From NCBI GenBank assembly GCA_001013295.1, contig LAZY01000068.1, positions 1 through 32,880 on the forward strand: DNA of 32,880 nt. The letters run 5' to 3'. This stretch comes from Chryseobacterium indologenes (lineage in GTDB: Bacteria; Bacteroidota; Bacteroidia; Flavobacteriales; Weeksellaceae). The position numbers and the translations under genes are program-made. Of the stretch, positions 21,394-30,047 are shown piece by piece. A model generated the notes under the pieces. That model did no database searches. It was not told the DNA's origin and saw only the letters and a list, made by a program, of their open reading frames with translations. Positions within the stretch are counted from its first letter, which is position 1, and each line of letters opens with the position of its first letter.

Positions 21394-22161
21394 ATGAATA
21401 CGAAACAGGAGAAGCTAGAAGCTTTCGGAAGATTATTGGATATTATGGATGATTTGCGCGAGAAATGTCCATGGGATCAGAAACAGACTTTACAATCCCT
21501 TCGTCACCTTACCCTTGAGGAAACCTACGAGCTTTCTGATGCTATTTTGCAGGAAGATCTGCAGGAAATAAAGAAGGAACTGGGAGATGTGCTGCTTCAT
21601 TTGGTTTTTTATTCAAAAATCGGATCAGAGGAAGGCAGTTTCGATATTGCAGATGTTATCAATTCTCTCAATGAGAAGCTTATTTTCCGTCACCCGCATA
21701 TTTATGGAGATACGGAGGTAAAAGATGAAGAAGAAGTAAAACAGAACTGGGAAAAGCTGAAATTAAAAGAAGGGAATAAATCAATCTTAGGAGGAGTTCC
21801 CAAAAGCCTGCCCAGCCTCGTAAAAGCTTACCGGATTCAGGATAAGGTAAAAGGCATCGGTTTTGAATTTCATGATGCGGAAGATGCCTGGAAAAAAGTA
21901 GATGAGGAAATTCAGGAGTTTCATGCAGAGACGGACCTGGATAAAAAAGAACAGGAACTGGGTGATGTGTTCTTCTCACTGATCAATTATGCCCGAATTT
22001 CCGGAATCAATCCTGATTCTGCTTTAGAAAGAACCAATCTGAAATTTATTTCAAGATTTCAAAAAATGGAAAAACTTGCTGAAGAGCAGGAATTGAATCT
22101 CGCCGACATGTCGCTGGAAGAGATGGATATTCTTTGGGAAAAGGCCAAACAGCTTCAGTAA
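21394..22161 (+). CDS. mazG: Nucleoside triphosphate pyrophosphohydrolase MazG
   Basis: MazG hydrolyses (d)NTPs, including non-canonical ones, to NMP and pyrophosphate. At 255 residues it has the two-domain length of the E. coli enzyme. The N-terminal domain carries KCPWDQKQTLQSLRHLTLEE with the EExxE-type metal site (LEETYEL) and ELGDVLLHLVFYSKI. The second domain repeats this as KVDEEIQEFHAE and QELGDVFFSLINYAR. I start it at ATG 21394, after the TTG (21376) that only adds a hydrophobic lead. Confidence 0.95.
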   Translation: MNTKQEKLEAFGRLLDIMDDLREKCPWDQKQTLQSLRHLTLEETYELSDAILQEDLQEIKKELGDVLLHLVFYSKIGSEEGSFDIADVINSLNEKLIFRHPHIYGDTEVKDEEEVKQNWEKLKLKEGNKSILGGVPKSLPSLVKAYRIQDKVKGIGFEFHDAEDAWKKVDEEIQEFHAETDLDKKEQELGDVFFSLINYARISGINPDSALERTNLKFISRFQKMEKLAEEQELNLADMSLEEMDILWEKAKQLQ

Positions 22162-22215
22162 TATTTTCTGGAATGATTAATGCTTCTTATGTTCAGTTAA
22201 AAAAAATAAATCAAT

Positions 22216-23088
22216 ATGTTACGCTTTCTTATATTACCTGCATTGTTTTTGTTGAGCTGCAATCCAAAAGCACAGAATTCACCAGTTAAAAACGATGAAT
22301 TGAAGATCCAGTTTACTCTCCCTAAAAAGCTGAAGGAAGTTTCAGGAATTACTTTGTCTAAGGATAAGAAAACCATTTGGGTAATAGAAGACAGAGGTAA
22401 CAAAAATGCGGTCTATGGACTTAATGAAGATGGGCAGATGGTGGCTAAAATTCCGGTTGAAAATAGTGAAAATACGGATTGGGAAGACATTATATCAGAT
22501 CAGCAGGGGAATATCTATATCGGCGATTTCGGGAATAATGATAATGACCGTAAGGATCTTGCTATTTTGAAAACAGATCTGAAGGATGTTAACCAGACGA
22601 CAACAAAAGTTATTCAGACCACAAAATTCCTTTATCAGGGACAGACAGATTTTCCTCCTAAAAAATCCAACTTATTATACGACTGTGAAGCATTTGTAGA
22701 AATGAACGGGAACTTTTACCTTTTTACAAAGAACAGGAGCAAAGGTTTTGACGGAACTTTCCTGGTATTTCAGGTGCCTAATAAGGAAGGAGATTTTGCA
22801 GCGAAGCTGATCGGGAAGTTACAACTTCAGGGAGGCTATAATGATGCTGCCATTACTTCAGCGACAATCAACAGTACAAAAGATAAGATCGTTCTGCTTA
22901 CCCATAAAAACATTCATGTTCTTACAGGCTTTACGGCTAACGATTTCAACAATGCTAAAATTCAAAAAATTCCTTTAAATCATAATTCACAAAAAGAAGC
23001 CATTGTTTTTTATGATGACAAGACATTAATGATTGCAGACGAGAAAGCTAAAAATGAGGGTGGGAATGTGTATCGGTTTTCATTGTAA
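22216..23088 (+). CDS. Lipoprotein, beta-propeller-like (SdiA-regulated-like), function unknown
   Basis: The 290-residue product has a short type II signal peptide with lipobox LLSC (C15). The rest reads as propeller-like repeats: LKEVSGITLSKDKKTIWVIE, NTDWEDIISDQQGNIYIGDF with GNNDNDRKDL, NLLYDCEAFVEMNGNFYLFT, YNDAAITSATINSTKDKIVL and KEAIVFYDDKTLMIADE. The VSGI-x-WVIED, DWEDI, DCEAF and QKEAIV sites recall the SdiA-regulated/esterase-like six-bladed propellers, which bind calcium in several members. The acidic loops fit that, but no reaction can be named. It lies 54 bases after mazG and may share its transcript. Confidence 0.82.
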   Translation: MLRFLILPALFLLSCNPKAQNSPVKNDELKIQFTLPKKLKEVSGITLSKDKKTIWVIEDRGNKNAVYGLNEDGQMVAKIPVENSENTDWEDIISDQQGNIYIGDFGNNDNDRKDLAILKTDLKDVNQTTTKVIQTTKFLYQGQTDFPPKKSNLLYDCEAFVEMNGNFYLFTKNRSKGFDGTFLVFQVPNKEGDFAAKLIGKLQLQGGYNDAAITSATINSTKDKIVLLTHKNIHVLTGFTANDFNNAKIQKIPLNHNSQKEAIVFYDDKTLMIADEKAKNEGGNVYRFSL

Positions 23089-23119
23089 GCATTATATGCT
23101 TATTTTCGCGGTCGATTAA

Positions 23120-23941
23120 ATGACTATGAAAAAATTATTTTATATTGTATTGACCCTAAGTTTATTTTCGTGCAGTACAAATGATGACTCAGTAGAGAAC
23201 ATTCAGACAGATCCGGAACCAAATAGAGGATATGTTTTTGAGATGGACCAGCGTTTTCCCTTAAAAAGCCCCGAACTATATTACCAGTTTACTTATGAAA
23301 ACGGGCGCTTAACAAATATGTTGGGCAGGTATTATCCTTCCTATTTAGGGATAGGCTATTTTAATGCTAATGTACTTACACAACTTACCTATACTCAAAA
23401 TACAGTACAGATAAATTATTTAGAGGCTGAAGGAGTTGCAGGTTATAAAACGGTGACTTATCTGATGGATCATAACAGGCCGATAAAGTTTGAGCAGTAT
23501 CAGAATTATCCTGGGTATCCGTCTTATCTGGAAAGATCAAAAAGCTATACTTATGAACAGGATAAGATAACGATTTACGAAAAAAGAGGGGGCTGGGAAC
23601 TTTATACATTCTACTACTTCAATAATCAGAAGAATCTTATTAAGAGTGAAACGTTGGAGAAAACCGGAGGTGTTGATAATAAAGTAACCACGACTATTTA
23701 TTCTGATTATGATACTGCTAAAAATCCTTTCAGAAAATTGTATCTGGTCAATGAGGATTTTTATGAAAAAGGTTTATCTGCAAATAATTTCAGAGCCAAA
23801 AAAACAACCAGTCAGTATCTGCCTACTCCGGCAAATGGTAATATGACTTATCCGCCGGGTTATGCCAATAGCGAATGGACTTACAACTACGATTCCAATG
23901 GCCAGGTGCTGTTATATTTTCCACTTAAGAAAATTGAATAA
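23120..23941 (+). CDS. Lipoprotein of unknown function
   Basis: I do not recognise a family. The protein has a type II signal peptide with lipobox LFSC; ATG 23126 (MKKLFYIVL) gives a more usual start than ATG 23120 (MTMKK). The mature 250 or so residues are rich in Tyr and beta strand, with RHS-like alternation of aromatic and polar residues (YYQFTYENGRLTNMLG, YLMDHNRPIKFEQYQNYP, TYEQDKITIYEK, WTYNYDSNGQVLLYF). Similar Tyr-rich surface lipoproteins are frequent in Chryseobacterium. It follows the propeller lipoprotein by 31 bases and ends at a bidirectional hairpin. Confidence 0.8.
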   Translation: MTMKKLFYIVLTLSLFSCSTNDDSVENIQTDPEPNRGYVFEMDQRFPLKSPELYYQFTYENGRLTNMLGRYYPSYLGIGYFNANVLTQLTYTQNTVQINYLEAEGVAGYKTVTYLMDHNRPIKFEQYQNYPGYPSYLERSKSYTYEQDKITIYEKRGGWELYTFYYFNNQKNLIKSETLEKTGGVDNKVTTTIYSDYDTAKNPFRKLYLVNEDFYEKGLSANNFRAKKTTSQYLPTPANGNMTYPPGYANSEWTYNYDSNGQVLLYFPLKKIE

Positions 23942-23945
23942 ATCA

Positions 23946-23976
23946 AAATCCACAGAGAATATCTGTGGATTTCTTT
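23946..23976 (+). terminator. Hairpin terminator between convergent genes
   Basis: AAATCCACAGA and TCTGTGGATTT arms with a 5-base loop precede CTTT. It probably ends the lipoprotein gene, and may also serve the convergent 24019-24738 gene. Confidence 0.6.
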
Positions 23977-24018
23977 AATAATAGCGTGTAGAAATGAAAA
24001 TGATTACAGTATTTTTTA

Positions 24019-24738
24019 TTAAGGGGTAAGATATGAGATATGAATATTACCACTTGACAGTCTGAAATCCTGTGTATAGCGGCAACGTATCCTGAATGTA
24101 TCTCCCGCATTAAAGAAATTGATCGATGACAGATTATGATTCATTCCCGTTGTGCGTTCTCCGTGCCCTGTAGAGATCCCAGCCAGGGTAGTGAGCGTAG
24201 GGGAAACTTTTTGGATATAAGAGTTTGCGGTTCCTGCGGTTTGTCCGTTGGGATTCAAATTCAGATCATAGGTAACATATGGAACAATATTATAAAACCC
24301 GGGTTTTACTACAGTGAAAAGTCCTGTAGATGAGCTATAGGTTAAATAAGCCGTATCAATTTTGTTGCTTACATTAAAAATATAGGTTTGTGAGTAATTC
24401 TCATGGGTATTCACCGGCGTGCTGTGTGTACCGGTATAGCTTCCGCTGGCCGGGCTGATATTATCCTTGTTTCCCACATAAATCACCTTTAAGAAATTTT
24501 CAGACTCAATGCTTTTCCATACCGGAGCATTTCCGGTTCCGTTTGACATTAAAAATTCCCCTTTATTGCCTGAGTTTCCTTTGGTCTGAGCGTCTCCGCC
24601 TACATTAATATCTTTTACTACCTGAAGAGAGCCATTTACATGAAGTGTGTTTTGAGGAGTTGGAGTTTTGATCCCTACTTGAGCATTTAGACTTATAGAT
24701 ATGACAAATAATGCCATATATAACAGCTTTTTTTTCAT
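24019..24738 (-). CDS. Secreted fibre-like protein with C-terminal beta sandwich
   Basis: This 239-residue exported protein has a signal peptide (MKKKLLYMALFVISISLNAQ) and then the phrase VGIKTPTPQNTLHVNGSLQV, the opening used by many Bacteroidota surface proteins that resemble phage tail-fibre stalks. A Gly/Asn-rich linker (GNSGNKGEFLMSNGTGNAPVW) precedes a beta-rich domain of about 150 residues, with PGFYNIVPYVTYDLNLNPNG and FNAGDTFRIRCRYTQDF, recalling a C1q/TNF jelly roll. That fold is a guess from strand pattern. No Por secretion tail is evident. A minus-strand -7 element TATATTTG (24777-24770) lies 31 bases upstream. Confidence 0.82.
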   Translation of the reverse strand: MKKKLLYMALFVISISLNAQVGIKTPTPQNTLHVNGSLQVVKDINVGGDAQTKGNSGNKGEFLMSNGTGNAPVWKSIESENFLKVIYVGNKDNISPASGSYTGTHSTPVNTHENYSQTYIFNVSNKIDTAYLTYSSSTGLFTVVKPGFYNIVPYVTYDLNLNPNGQTAGTANSYIQKVSPTLTTLAGISTGHGERTTGMNHNLSSINFFNAGDTFRIRCRYTQDFRLSSGNIHISYLTP

Positions 24739-25070
24739 CGAATTGTTGATTTTGTTTTGTTTGTTGAAACAAATATAAAATGTTTTTTTAATGTCTGTTT
24801 TTTAGAGAATTGACAAACATATTCGACATTTTATAAAGATGAATGATAGCTAAGAAAATATGGCCTTTAAACAAAAGCCATATTTGTTTTATTGTTGAAA
24901 AATATAAGTCCAAAAGTAGAATTATTAAATTTAAATTAATTTATAATTTTTTAATAGTCTATTGTTTTTGTATTGTAAAAAACTGTTTATTAATGGATTA
25001 TATCTGGGTTTTGGGTGTTTATTTTTAACTTGAAAATTAGAGTTATTGTTGGTTTTGATCAATGGGTTAT
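24739..25070. other. A/T-rich intergenic region with one hairpin
   Basis: No supported gene lies here. Besides the -7 element at 24770-24777, it holds a hairpin with 9-bp arms AAATATGGC (24856-24864) and GCCATATTT (24877-24885). On the minus strand the hairpin is followed by T-rich sequence, so it could be a distal terminator of the large phosphoesterase gene. The rest is featureless A/T-rich sequence. Confidence 0.5.
24770..24777 (-). promoter_or_regulatory. -7 element for fibre-like gene
   Basis: The minus strand reads TATATTTG; no clear -33 element. Confidence 0.45.
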
Positions 25071-28000
25071 TTAGAATTTCATACCTACTCCCGCTGAGAT
25101 TCGGCCTCCATCTGCCCCATAGAAATAGTTCAGCCTTGCAGACATCATCTCTACGATGCTGAGCCATACTCCTGCTCCTACAGACTGATGCCATTTTCTG
25201 GAATATTCATTGTCATTCCATACACGGCCAATGTCATAGCCGATAAGAATTCCCAGATTGGCCGGAACAATATTGTTTCTTATTCTTCCGAAATCCCATC
25301 GTATTTCCGAGTTATTAATAAAGTATGATCTTCCGGAGAATCTTTCATTCCTGAAGGCCCGCATCCCATTGTTGCCCCCAATAGCAGCGGCCTGATAGAA
25401 CTCGAAATGATTGTTGTTGATCCACATGGCGTTGCTGGAATTGGCAAATACGAAATTCCCTTTTTTATCAATTCTGTGATCAATGGCCAATTTACCGTTC
25501 AGGGTCAGGAAATTTCTGTTGAAATCCGAAAGAGTAGCCTTCCAGTTAGCATTCAGCATAAACTCCAGTCCAAGAGTAGGAAAGGCAGCATTATCTGCAT
25601 TTTTATAACCAAATGTATAATTGGCTCCCACAAACTGCTGGCTGTTGAATACGCTAGGGCTTACATCCGGTGACTGATTGATGAAACGGCCATCTTTTCT
25701 CTGCACTTTGTTGTCTTCAAAAGTCAGTTGAATCTGATGGCTGAGATTCATCCAACTTTTTGTAGCAATAGACGGAGCAAAGCTGAATTTGGAAATTCGT
25801 GCTCTGTTGTATTCTCTTTCCGTATTTTCTTTGTCATAGGGACTATCATTAGACAAACCAAAGAAGTTCTGAGAGAACCTTGGGGTGGTATAGAATGCAT
25901 CCAGGTTGAGATCCCAGCCGGAAATAGCCTTTTTGAAAATACCTTTATATTCTAAGCTGAATCCTGCTGTTGCGGTATAAAAATTGGCTTTCAGGCTATG
26001 CCTTTGTGTGAATGGATCACGGATGAAATTATTCACCGTATAATTGGCAAGAGCACCAATGATCACCCCATCATCCGGGTTATAATCGATATTGGGATAA
26101 CCGGCAAAAGCATTGTATTTCGGGTGCTTATAATTGTACGAATTAATGTCGTAATCATCGGTAATATTTTTGGTTGCATTACCGGCGTTATACGTGTTTT
26201 TCTGAGATTTGAAGTCGTAGATCTTTACCTTTCTTCCATCGGCTACATTGTAGGTGTCGTGATTATATCCACCAATCAATCTGATGGTCATCTTAGGTCT
26301 TCCTGTACCCATCACTTCATAAATATCATCATCTTCCAATCCGTAGATCCAAAGTTCTTTCGTTTTGGAATCATAGTAGGTCTTTTCGAAAACCAGTTCA
26401 TTTTTGTCCTTATTCTTCCCCAGTTTATATTGCTGTACCATTACAGAATGACCATTTTTTGTGATGATGAATTTATCAGGATTTACCGTTCCTGCCAAAG
26501 GAACTTTTTTCTGCAATACATCATAATACTGAGCGGCATATCCCTGTAGTTTCGTTTTCCTGATTTTCAACTTCCTTTGGATGTCAGCAATAGTTTCGTC
26601 CTGTACCTCTTTCGGAAGATTATGGAATGCATCATCAATATCAGTATCCGTCAGGTGTTCCTGGATATATTTTGCCTGCGTTTCCCATTCTTCCTGAGTA
26701 GAACCTTTCAAAAATACCAGATCCATAGGATAAGGTTCCATAGCCAGCCATTTTACACTGCTTATATCTTCTGTAAAGGTTTTCATATGGCGGATAGCAG
26801 GAACATTCATAATAAGCTTAAACGCTGCACCGTCATATTTGCTGAAGGCCTGATCTCTGTCTTTCGGGATCGGTTTATAAATAATTTTATCTCCTGCTTC
26901 ATATTCTGCCCATTTCCACTGATCAGAGTGTCTGTCCCAGTCACCGATCAGCATATCGAATAGCCTGGCTCTGATGTAAGAATCTTTGTCAACAGAATAT
27001 TTAGTACTCTTATTGATGTTTTTTAAGACATCATCAGTTGAAAGAATATCTTTTGCATTGTCCAGATAGGCCAATGTTTTCGGATCGGAAGAAAAACGCT
27101 CTTCAATCATATACATTTCATCACCGTAGTTTTCATTATACTTTCCTAAAGCTTGCTGTTTAGGGATGTAGTATAATTTCGGATTACTGTGGAGAATATT
27201 CAGTTTATCAGACATATTTCCAATCGTAAACGGAGTGAATGGGTGATTGGTTGTGTAAAAATCTAACAGGAATTTTTCCGGAAAAGTATCTGCCAGTTCC
27301 TCACCTAATGTACTTTTCTGGAAAGCCATATTATTAAGAAAACGGATGGCACTTTTTTTCACACCACGCATTACAAACTCTTGCCCGTCCGTTGATTTTA
27401 ATCGTAAACTGTTGGACTGATTTCCGCCTCCTTCTCTGAAAGGAACATATCCGCCATTCAGCTCTGAAAGGTTGGCTGTAGGAGCTTCAATTGGAATTCC
27501 GTAATACTTTCGGTAGTGGTCTCCCCATAGCCATCTGTAAAAATTACCTTTTTGGGTAAGCTGTACCGGGTAAATGGTGGAAGAGAATGTAGATGGAAAA
27601 GTATTGGGAAAATTATTCACAAACACATCCGGTTTTGAAATGACCGAGATATGCGTCAGCTTTTGAAGCTGTGCATCTTTTGTAGAAAAATATTCTATAT
27701 CGGTACTTTGGTCTTTTCTGATATTTAAAACGGCAAAACCGCTGCCACCGTAAGAGAAATCTGTTTTTTCAACAATTGTAGACGGATCCACTTTAGATCC
27801 GGCGCCACTGATGATCTGCCTTAAATTTCCATCCTCATGATATTGTAAATTATGATCATGTCCGGAAACAAAAATAATATTTTCCTTATCCTGCACAATA
27901 CTTTTCAATCTGTTGGCCAGATCTGCATAATGTTGGTTATTGAGATCTGCAGGGCTTGCTCCTGAAGAACTTCTCAGTACATTCAGAAAACTGGCGATAA

Positions 28001-28787
28001 CAGGAATGGGAACTTTGCTGTTGAAAGGGAAAAGATGGGATTTTGCTGAGGTAAATCCTGCATGGGTTCCACTGCTGATAATAGGGTGGTGGAGGGCCAC
28101 AATAATTCTTTTGCCCTGATTTTTAATGATGAGATCCTTGAATTCAGAGAAGAAATCTTCACGGGTCTTGATATTGCAGTTTTTATTAATACCCGGATGG
28201 TTATCCCAATTGGTAATGACCCATTCTGTATCGATCGCGATCAGTTTGATGTTCTTGGAAATATTTATATCATCAATGGGGCAGCCATTTTTTGGCAGGA
28301 AAGCTTTTTTATCATCAAAATATTTTTTGACCACTCCTTCCTGGGTATTGAGCCCTTCCAATCCGCTATACCAATCGTGATTTCCCGGAATCACTAATGT
28401 TTTTCCTTTAAAATTTTTGGTAATATCGAGTTGATCTTCCAGTTTTTGTTTGGCGGAAGCATAGCCTTTATCCTTTTCCTTAGGCATTCCGTTAGGGTAG
28501 ATATTATCTCCCAGAAAGATCAGCATCGAATTACTGTCTGCGGAATCCAGTTTGGTTTTCAGTAAATTTAAGGTCTTTTGGGCCTGAGGTTCATCTGAAT
28601 TTCCGGCATCTCCGATCAGAAAAAGTTTAAAATCATTTTCAGATTTTATGTCAGAATCTTTTACTTCAAATAAGTTTTTGCCTTTTTGTACGTTATATGT
28701 AGCGCAGGAGTAGAGGACTCCGGCGGACATTATTGTCCTCAGAGCAACAGAAGTATTTTTTAGATGATTTTTAAAGGATAAATTCAT
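25071..28787 (-). CDS. Outer-membrane lipoprotein: metallophosphoesterase, kinase-like middle, BamA-like barrel
   Basis: The 1238 residues divide in three. (1) A lipobox LYSC (C28) and a calcineurin-like phosphatase to about residue 370, with all metal motifs: GDAG (59-62), GDN (93-95), GNHD (135-138), HH (233-234) and GHDHN (309-313). (2) A middle part (about 430-700) with LRLKSTDGQEFVMRGV, then FDMLIGDWDRHSDQWKW (GDWDRH at 615-620) and KPIPKDRDQAF (DRDQ at 643-646); the spacing of DxDRHxxxQW and DRD resembles the catalytic loop and metal Asp of CotH, FAM20 and HipA-like atypical kinases. (3) A barrel from about 890 to the C-terminus ending GRISAGVGMKF, with FNNEIRWDFG-type BamA/Omp85 features. 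The signal and barrel put the phosphatase at the outer membrane. The kinase comparison is by eye. It is divergent from the HD-PycTM gene over only 26 bases. Confidence 0.9.
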   Translation of the reverse strand: MNLSFKNHLKNTSVALRTIMSAGVLYSCATYNVQKGKNLFEVKDSDIKSENDFKLFLIGDAGNSDEPQAQKTLNLLKTKLDSADSNSMLIFLGDNIYPNGMPKEKDKGYASAKQKLEDQLDITKNFKGKTLVIPGNHDWYSGLEGLNTQEGVVKKYFDDKKAFLPKNGCPIDDINISKNIKLIAIDTEWVITNWDNHPGINKNCNIKTREDFFSEFKDLIIKNQGKRIIVALHHPIISSGTHAGFTSAKSHLFPFNSKVPIPVIASFLNVLRSSSGASPADLNNQHYADLANRLKSIVQDKENIIFVSGHDHNLQYHEDGNLRQIISGAGSKVDPSTIVEKTDFSYGGSGFAVLNIRKDQSTDIEYFSTKDAQLQKLTHISVISKPDVFVNNFPNTFPSTFSSTIYPVQLTQKGNFYRWLWGDHYRKYYGIPIEAPTANLSELNGGYVPFREGGGNQSNSLRLKSTDGQEFVMRGVKKSAIRFLNNMAFQKSTLGEELADTFPEKFLLDFYTTNHPFTPFTIGNMSDKLNILHSNPKLYYIPKQQALGKYNENYGDEMYMIEERFSSDPKTLAYLDNAKDILSTDDVLKNINKSTKYSVDKDSYIRARLFDMLIGDWDRHSDQWKWAEYEAGDKIIYKPIPKDRDQAFSKYDGAAFKLIMNVPAIRHMKTFTEDISSVKWLAMEPYPMDLVFLKGSTQEEWETQAKYIQEHLTDTDIDDAFHNLPKEVQDETIADIQRKLKIRKTKLQGYAAQYYDVLQKKVPLAGTVNPDKFIITKNGHSVMVQQYKLGKNKDKNELVFEKTYYDSKTKELWIYGLEDDDIYEVMGTGRPKMTIRLIGGYNHDTYNVADGRKVKIYDFKSQKNTYNAGNATKNITDDYDINSYNYKHPKYNAFAGYPNIDYNPDDGVIIGALANYTVNNFIRDPFTQRHSLKANFYTATAGFSLEYKGIFKKAISGWDLNLDAFYTTPRFSQNFFGLSNDSPYDKENTEREYNRARISKFSFAPSIATKSWMNLSHQIQLTFEDNKVQRKDGRFINQSPDVSPSVFNSQQFVGANYTFGYKNADNAAFPTLGLEFMLNANWKATLSDFNRNFLTLNGKLAIDHRIDKKGNFVFANSSNAMWINNNHFEFYQAAAIGGNNGMRAFRNERFSGRSYFINNSEIRWDFGRIRNNIVPANLGILIGYDIGRVWNDNEYSRKWHQSVGAGVWLSIVEMMSARLNYFYGADGGRISAGVGMKF

Positions 28788-28813
28788 AAATTTACATTAA
28801 CAAAAATTCAGGA

Positions 28814-29989
28814 ATGAGCATTCTACACAAAGCTAAAAATTATGTCGAAATCTTATTCAAAGATAAGTTATCTTCAGTATATTTTTATCATAATTTTATT
28901 CATACCGCCTACACGGTCAATAAGGCTGAGGAAATTATGAGGAATACTCCTGTTTCGGAAGACGATCAGGAAAAAGTACTCGTGGCATTATGGTTTCATG
29001 ATACGGGCTACATAGAATGTGCTCAGAATCATGAGGAGAGAAGTGTTGAGATCATGAAAGCCTTTCTACATCAGGAAAATTATCCTGAAGACTATATTGC
29101 GGATGTTGAAAAACTGATCCTGGCTACAAAGATTCATTATGAACCTCAGAATTTGCTGGAGAAGATTGTAAAAGATGCAGATTTCAGCCATTTTGCAGGT
29201 CATGATTATAATGACATTTCTGATGCTCTCAGAAAAGAATGGGAGCTTACCAATGTAAGATGCTTCTCTAATGATGAATGGAACGCCGGAAATCTGGATA
29301 TGCTGAAAAACAAGCATACCTTTTATACGGATTATGCCAAAGAAAACTGGGAACCTTTAAAAAAGAAGAACATTAAAAAAATCGAAAAGAAACTGGAAAA
29401 AGAAGAGGATAAAAAAGAGAACAAAAAGGATAGTCCGGAAGGTAAAAAGGAGAAAGAAAAGTCGGACAGAAGTGTTGATACCTTATTCAGGGTTACTTTA
29501 AATAATCATACGAGACTGAGTGATATTGCGGACAGTAAAGCCAATATCCTGCTGTCTGTAAATGCCATTATTATTTCTGTTTGTCTTTCCGTGTTGGTTC
29601 CCAAACTGGATGCTCCGAAAAACTCACATCTGATTCTTCCCAGTTTTATATTATTATTGTCGAGTGTACTGACGATTATATTTGCGATCCTTTCTACGAA
29701 GCCGAATGTAACCAAAACGACATTTTCATCTCAGGATATTATCAACCGGAAGGTGAACCTGCTGTTCTTTGGAAACTTCCAGCAGATGCAGTTTGAAGAT
29801 TATCACAATGCGATGAAAGACCTGATCAAGGACAGAGACTATATTTATGATTCTATGGTGAAGGATCTGTATTATCTGGGGAAAGTTCTTGACCGGAAGT
29901 ATAAGCTTTTATCCATTACTTATAAGATCTTTATGGCCGGGATTATTATTTCCGTGCTGTCTTTTGGATTTGCTTTTCTGAGTCTTTAA
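28814..29989 (+). CDS. HD-domain protein fused to PycTM (DUF5706) membrane module
   Basis: Residues 1-175 are an HD-type phosphohydrolase: HNFIHT (H30), the LWFHDTGY HD pair (62-63) and KDADFSHF (D121 and D123). Next comes a highly charged Lys/Glu linker (about 182-219). The last 170 residues match the PycTM/DUF5706 module: RLSDIADSKANILLSVNAII, TM helices near 245-262 and 275-294, and a third at 370-389. PycTM proteins are the membrane effectors of Pycsar anti-phage systems, activated by cyclic CMP or UMP made by a uridylate or cytidylate cyclase. No cyclase is present within the window. The HD domain could degrade such a nucleotide, but that is inference. It is divergent from the large phosphoesterase and convergent on the GAF gene. 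Confidence 0.9.
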   Translation: MSILHKAKNYVEILFKDKLSSVYFYHNFIHTAYTVNKAEEIMRNTPVSEDDQEKVLVALWFHDTGYIECAQNHEERSVEIMKAFLHQENYPEDYIADVEKLILATKIHYEPQNLLEKIVKDADFSHFAGHDYNDISDALRKEWELTNVRCFSNDEWNAGNLDMLKNKHTFYTDYAKENWEPLKKKNIKKIEKKLEKEEDKKENKKDSPEGKKEKEKSDRSVDTLFRVTLNNHTRLSDIADSKANILLSVNAIIISVCLSVLVPKLDAPKNSHLILPSFILLLSSVLTIIFAILSTKPNVTKTTFSSQDIINRKVNLLFFGNFQQMQFEDYHNAMKDLIKDRDYIYDSMVKDLYYLGKVLDRKYKLLSITYKIFMAGIIISVLSFGFAFLSL

Positions 29990-30009
29990 ATAAAAATAAG
30001 ATATAATTG

Positions 30010-30042
30010 ATCAGCCGAACAGAGAGATATTGTTCGGCTGAT
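30010..30042. terminator. Bidirectional terminator
   Basis: Perfect 12-bp arms ATCAGCCGAACA (30010-30021) and TGTTCGGCTGAT (30031-30042) flank a 9-base loop, between the convergent HD-PycTM and GAF genes. Flanking A/T-rich sequence supports both directions. Confidence 0.8.
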
Positions 30043-30047
30043 TTATT

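Noticed and set aside
24931..25194. Minus-strand 87-codon frame at the end of the large phosphoesterase gene
   Set aside because: It mostly overlaps the true C-terminus in another frame and then runs through A/T-rich spacer.
25998..26549. Plus-strand frame of 183 codons
   Set aside because: It is antisense to the barrel region of the large phosphoesterase, whose domains are well supported.
28814..29989. Complete Pycsar defence operon
   Set aside because: Only the effector-like module is present. Neighbours are a metallophosphoesterase and a GAF protein; no nucleotide cyclase is encoded in the window.
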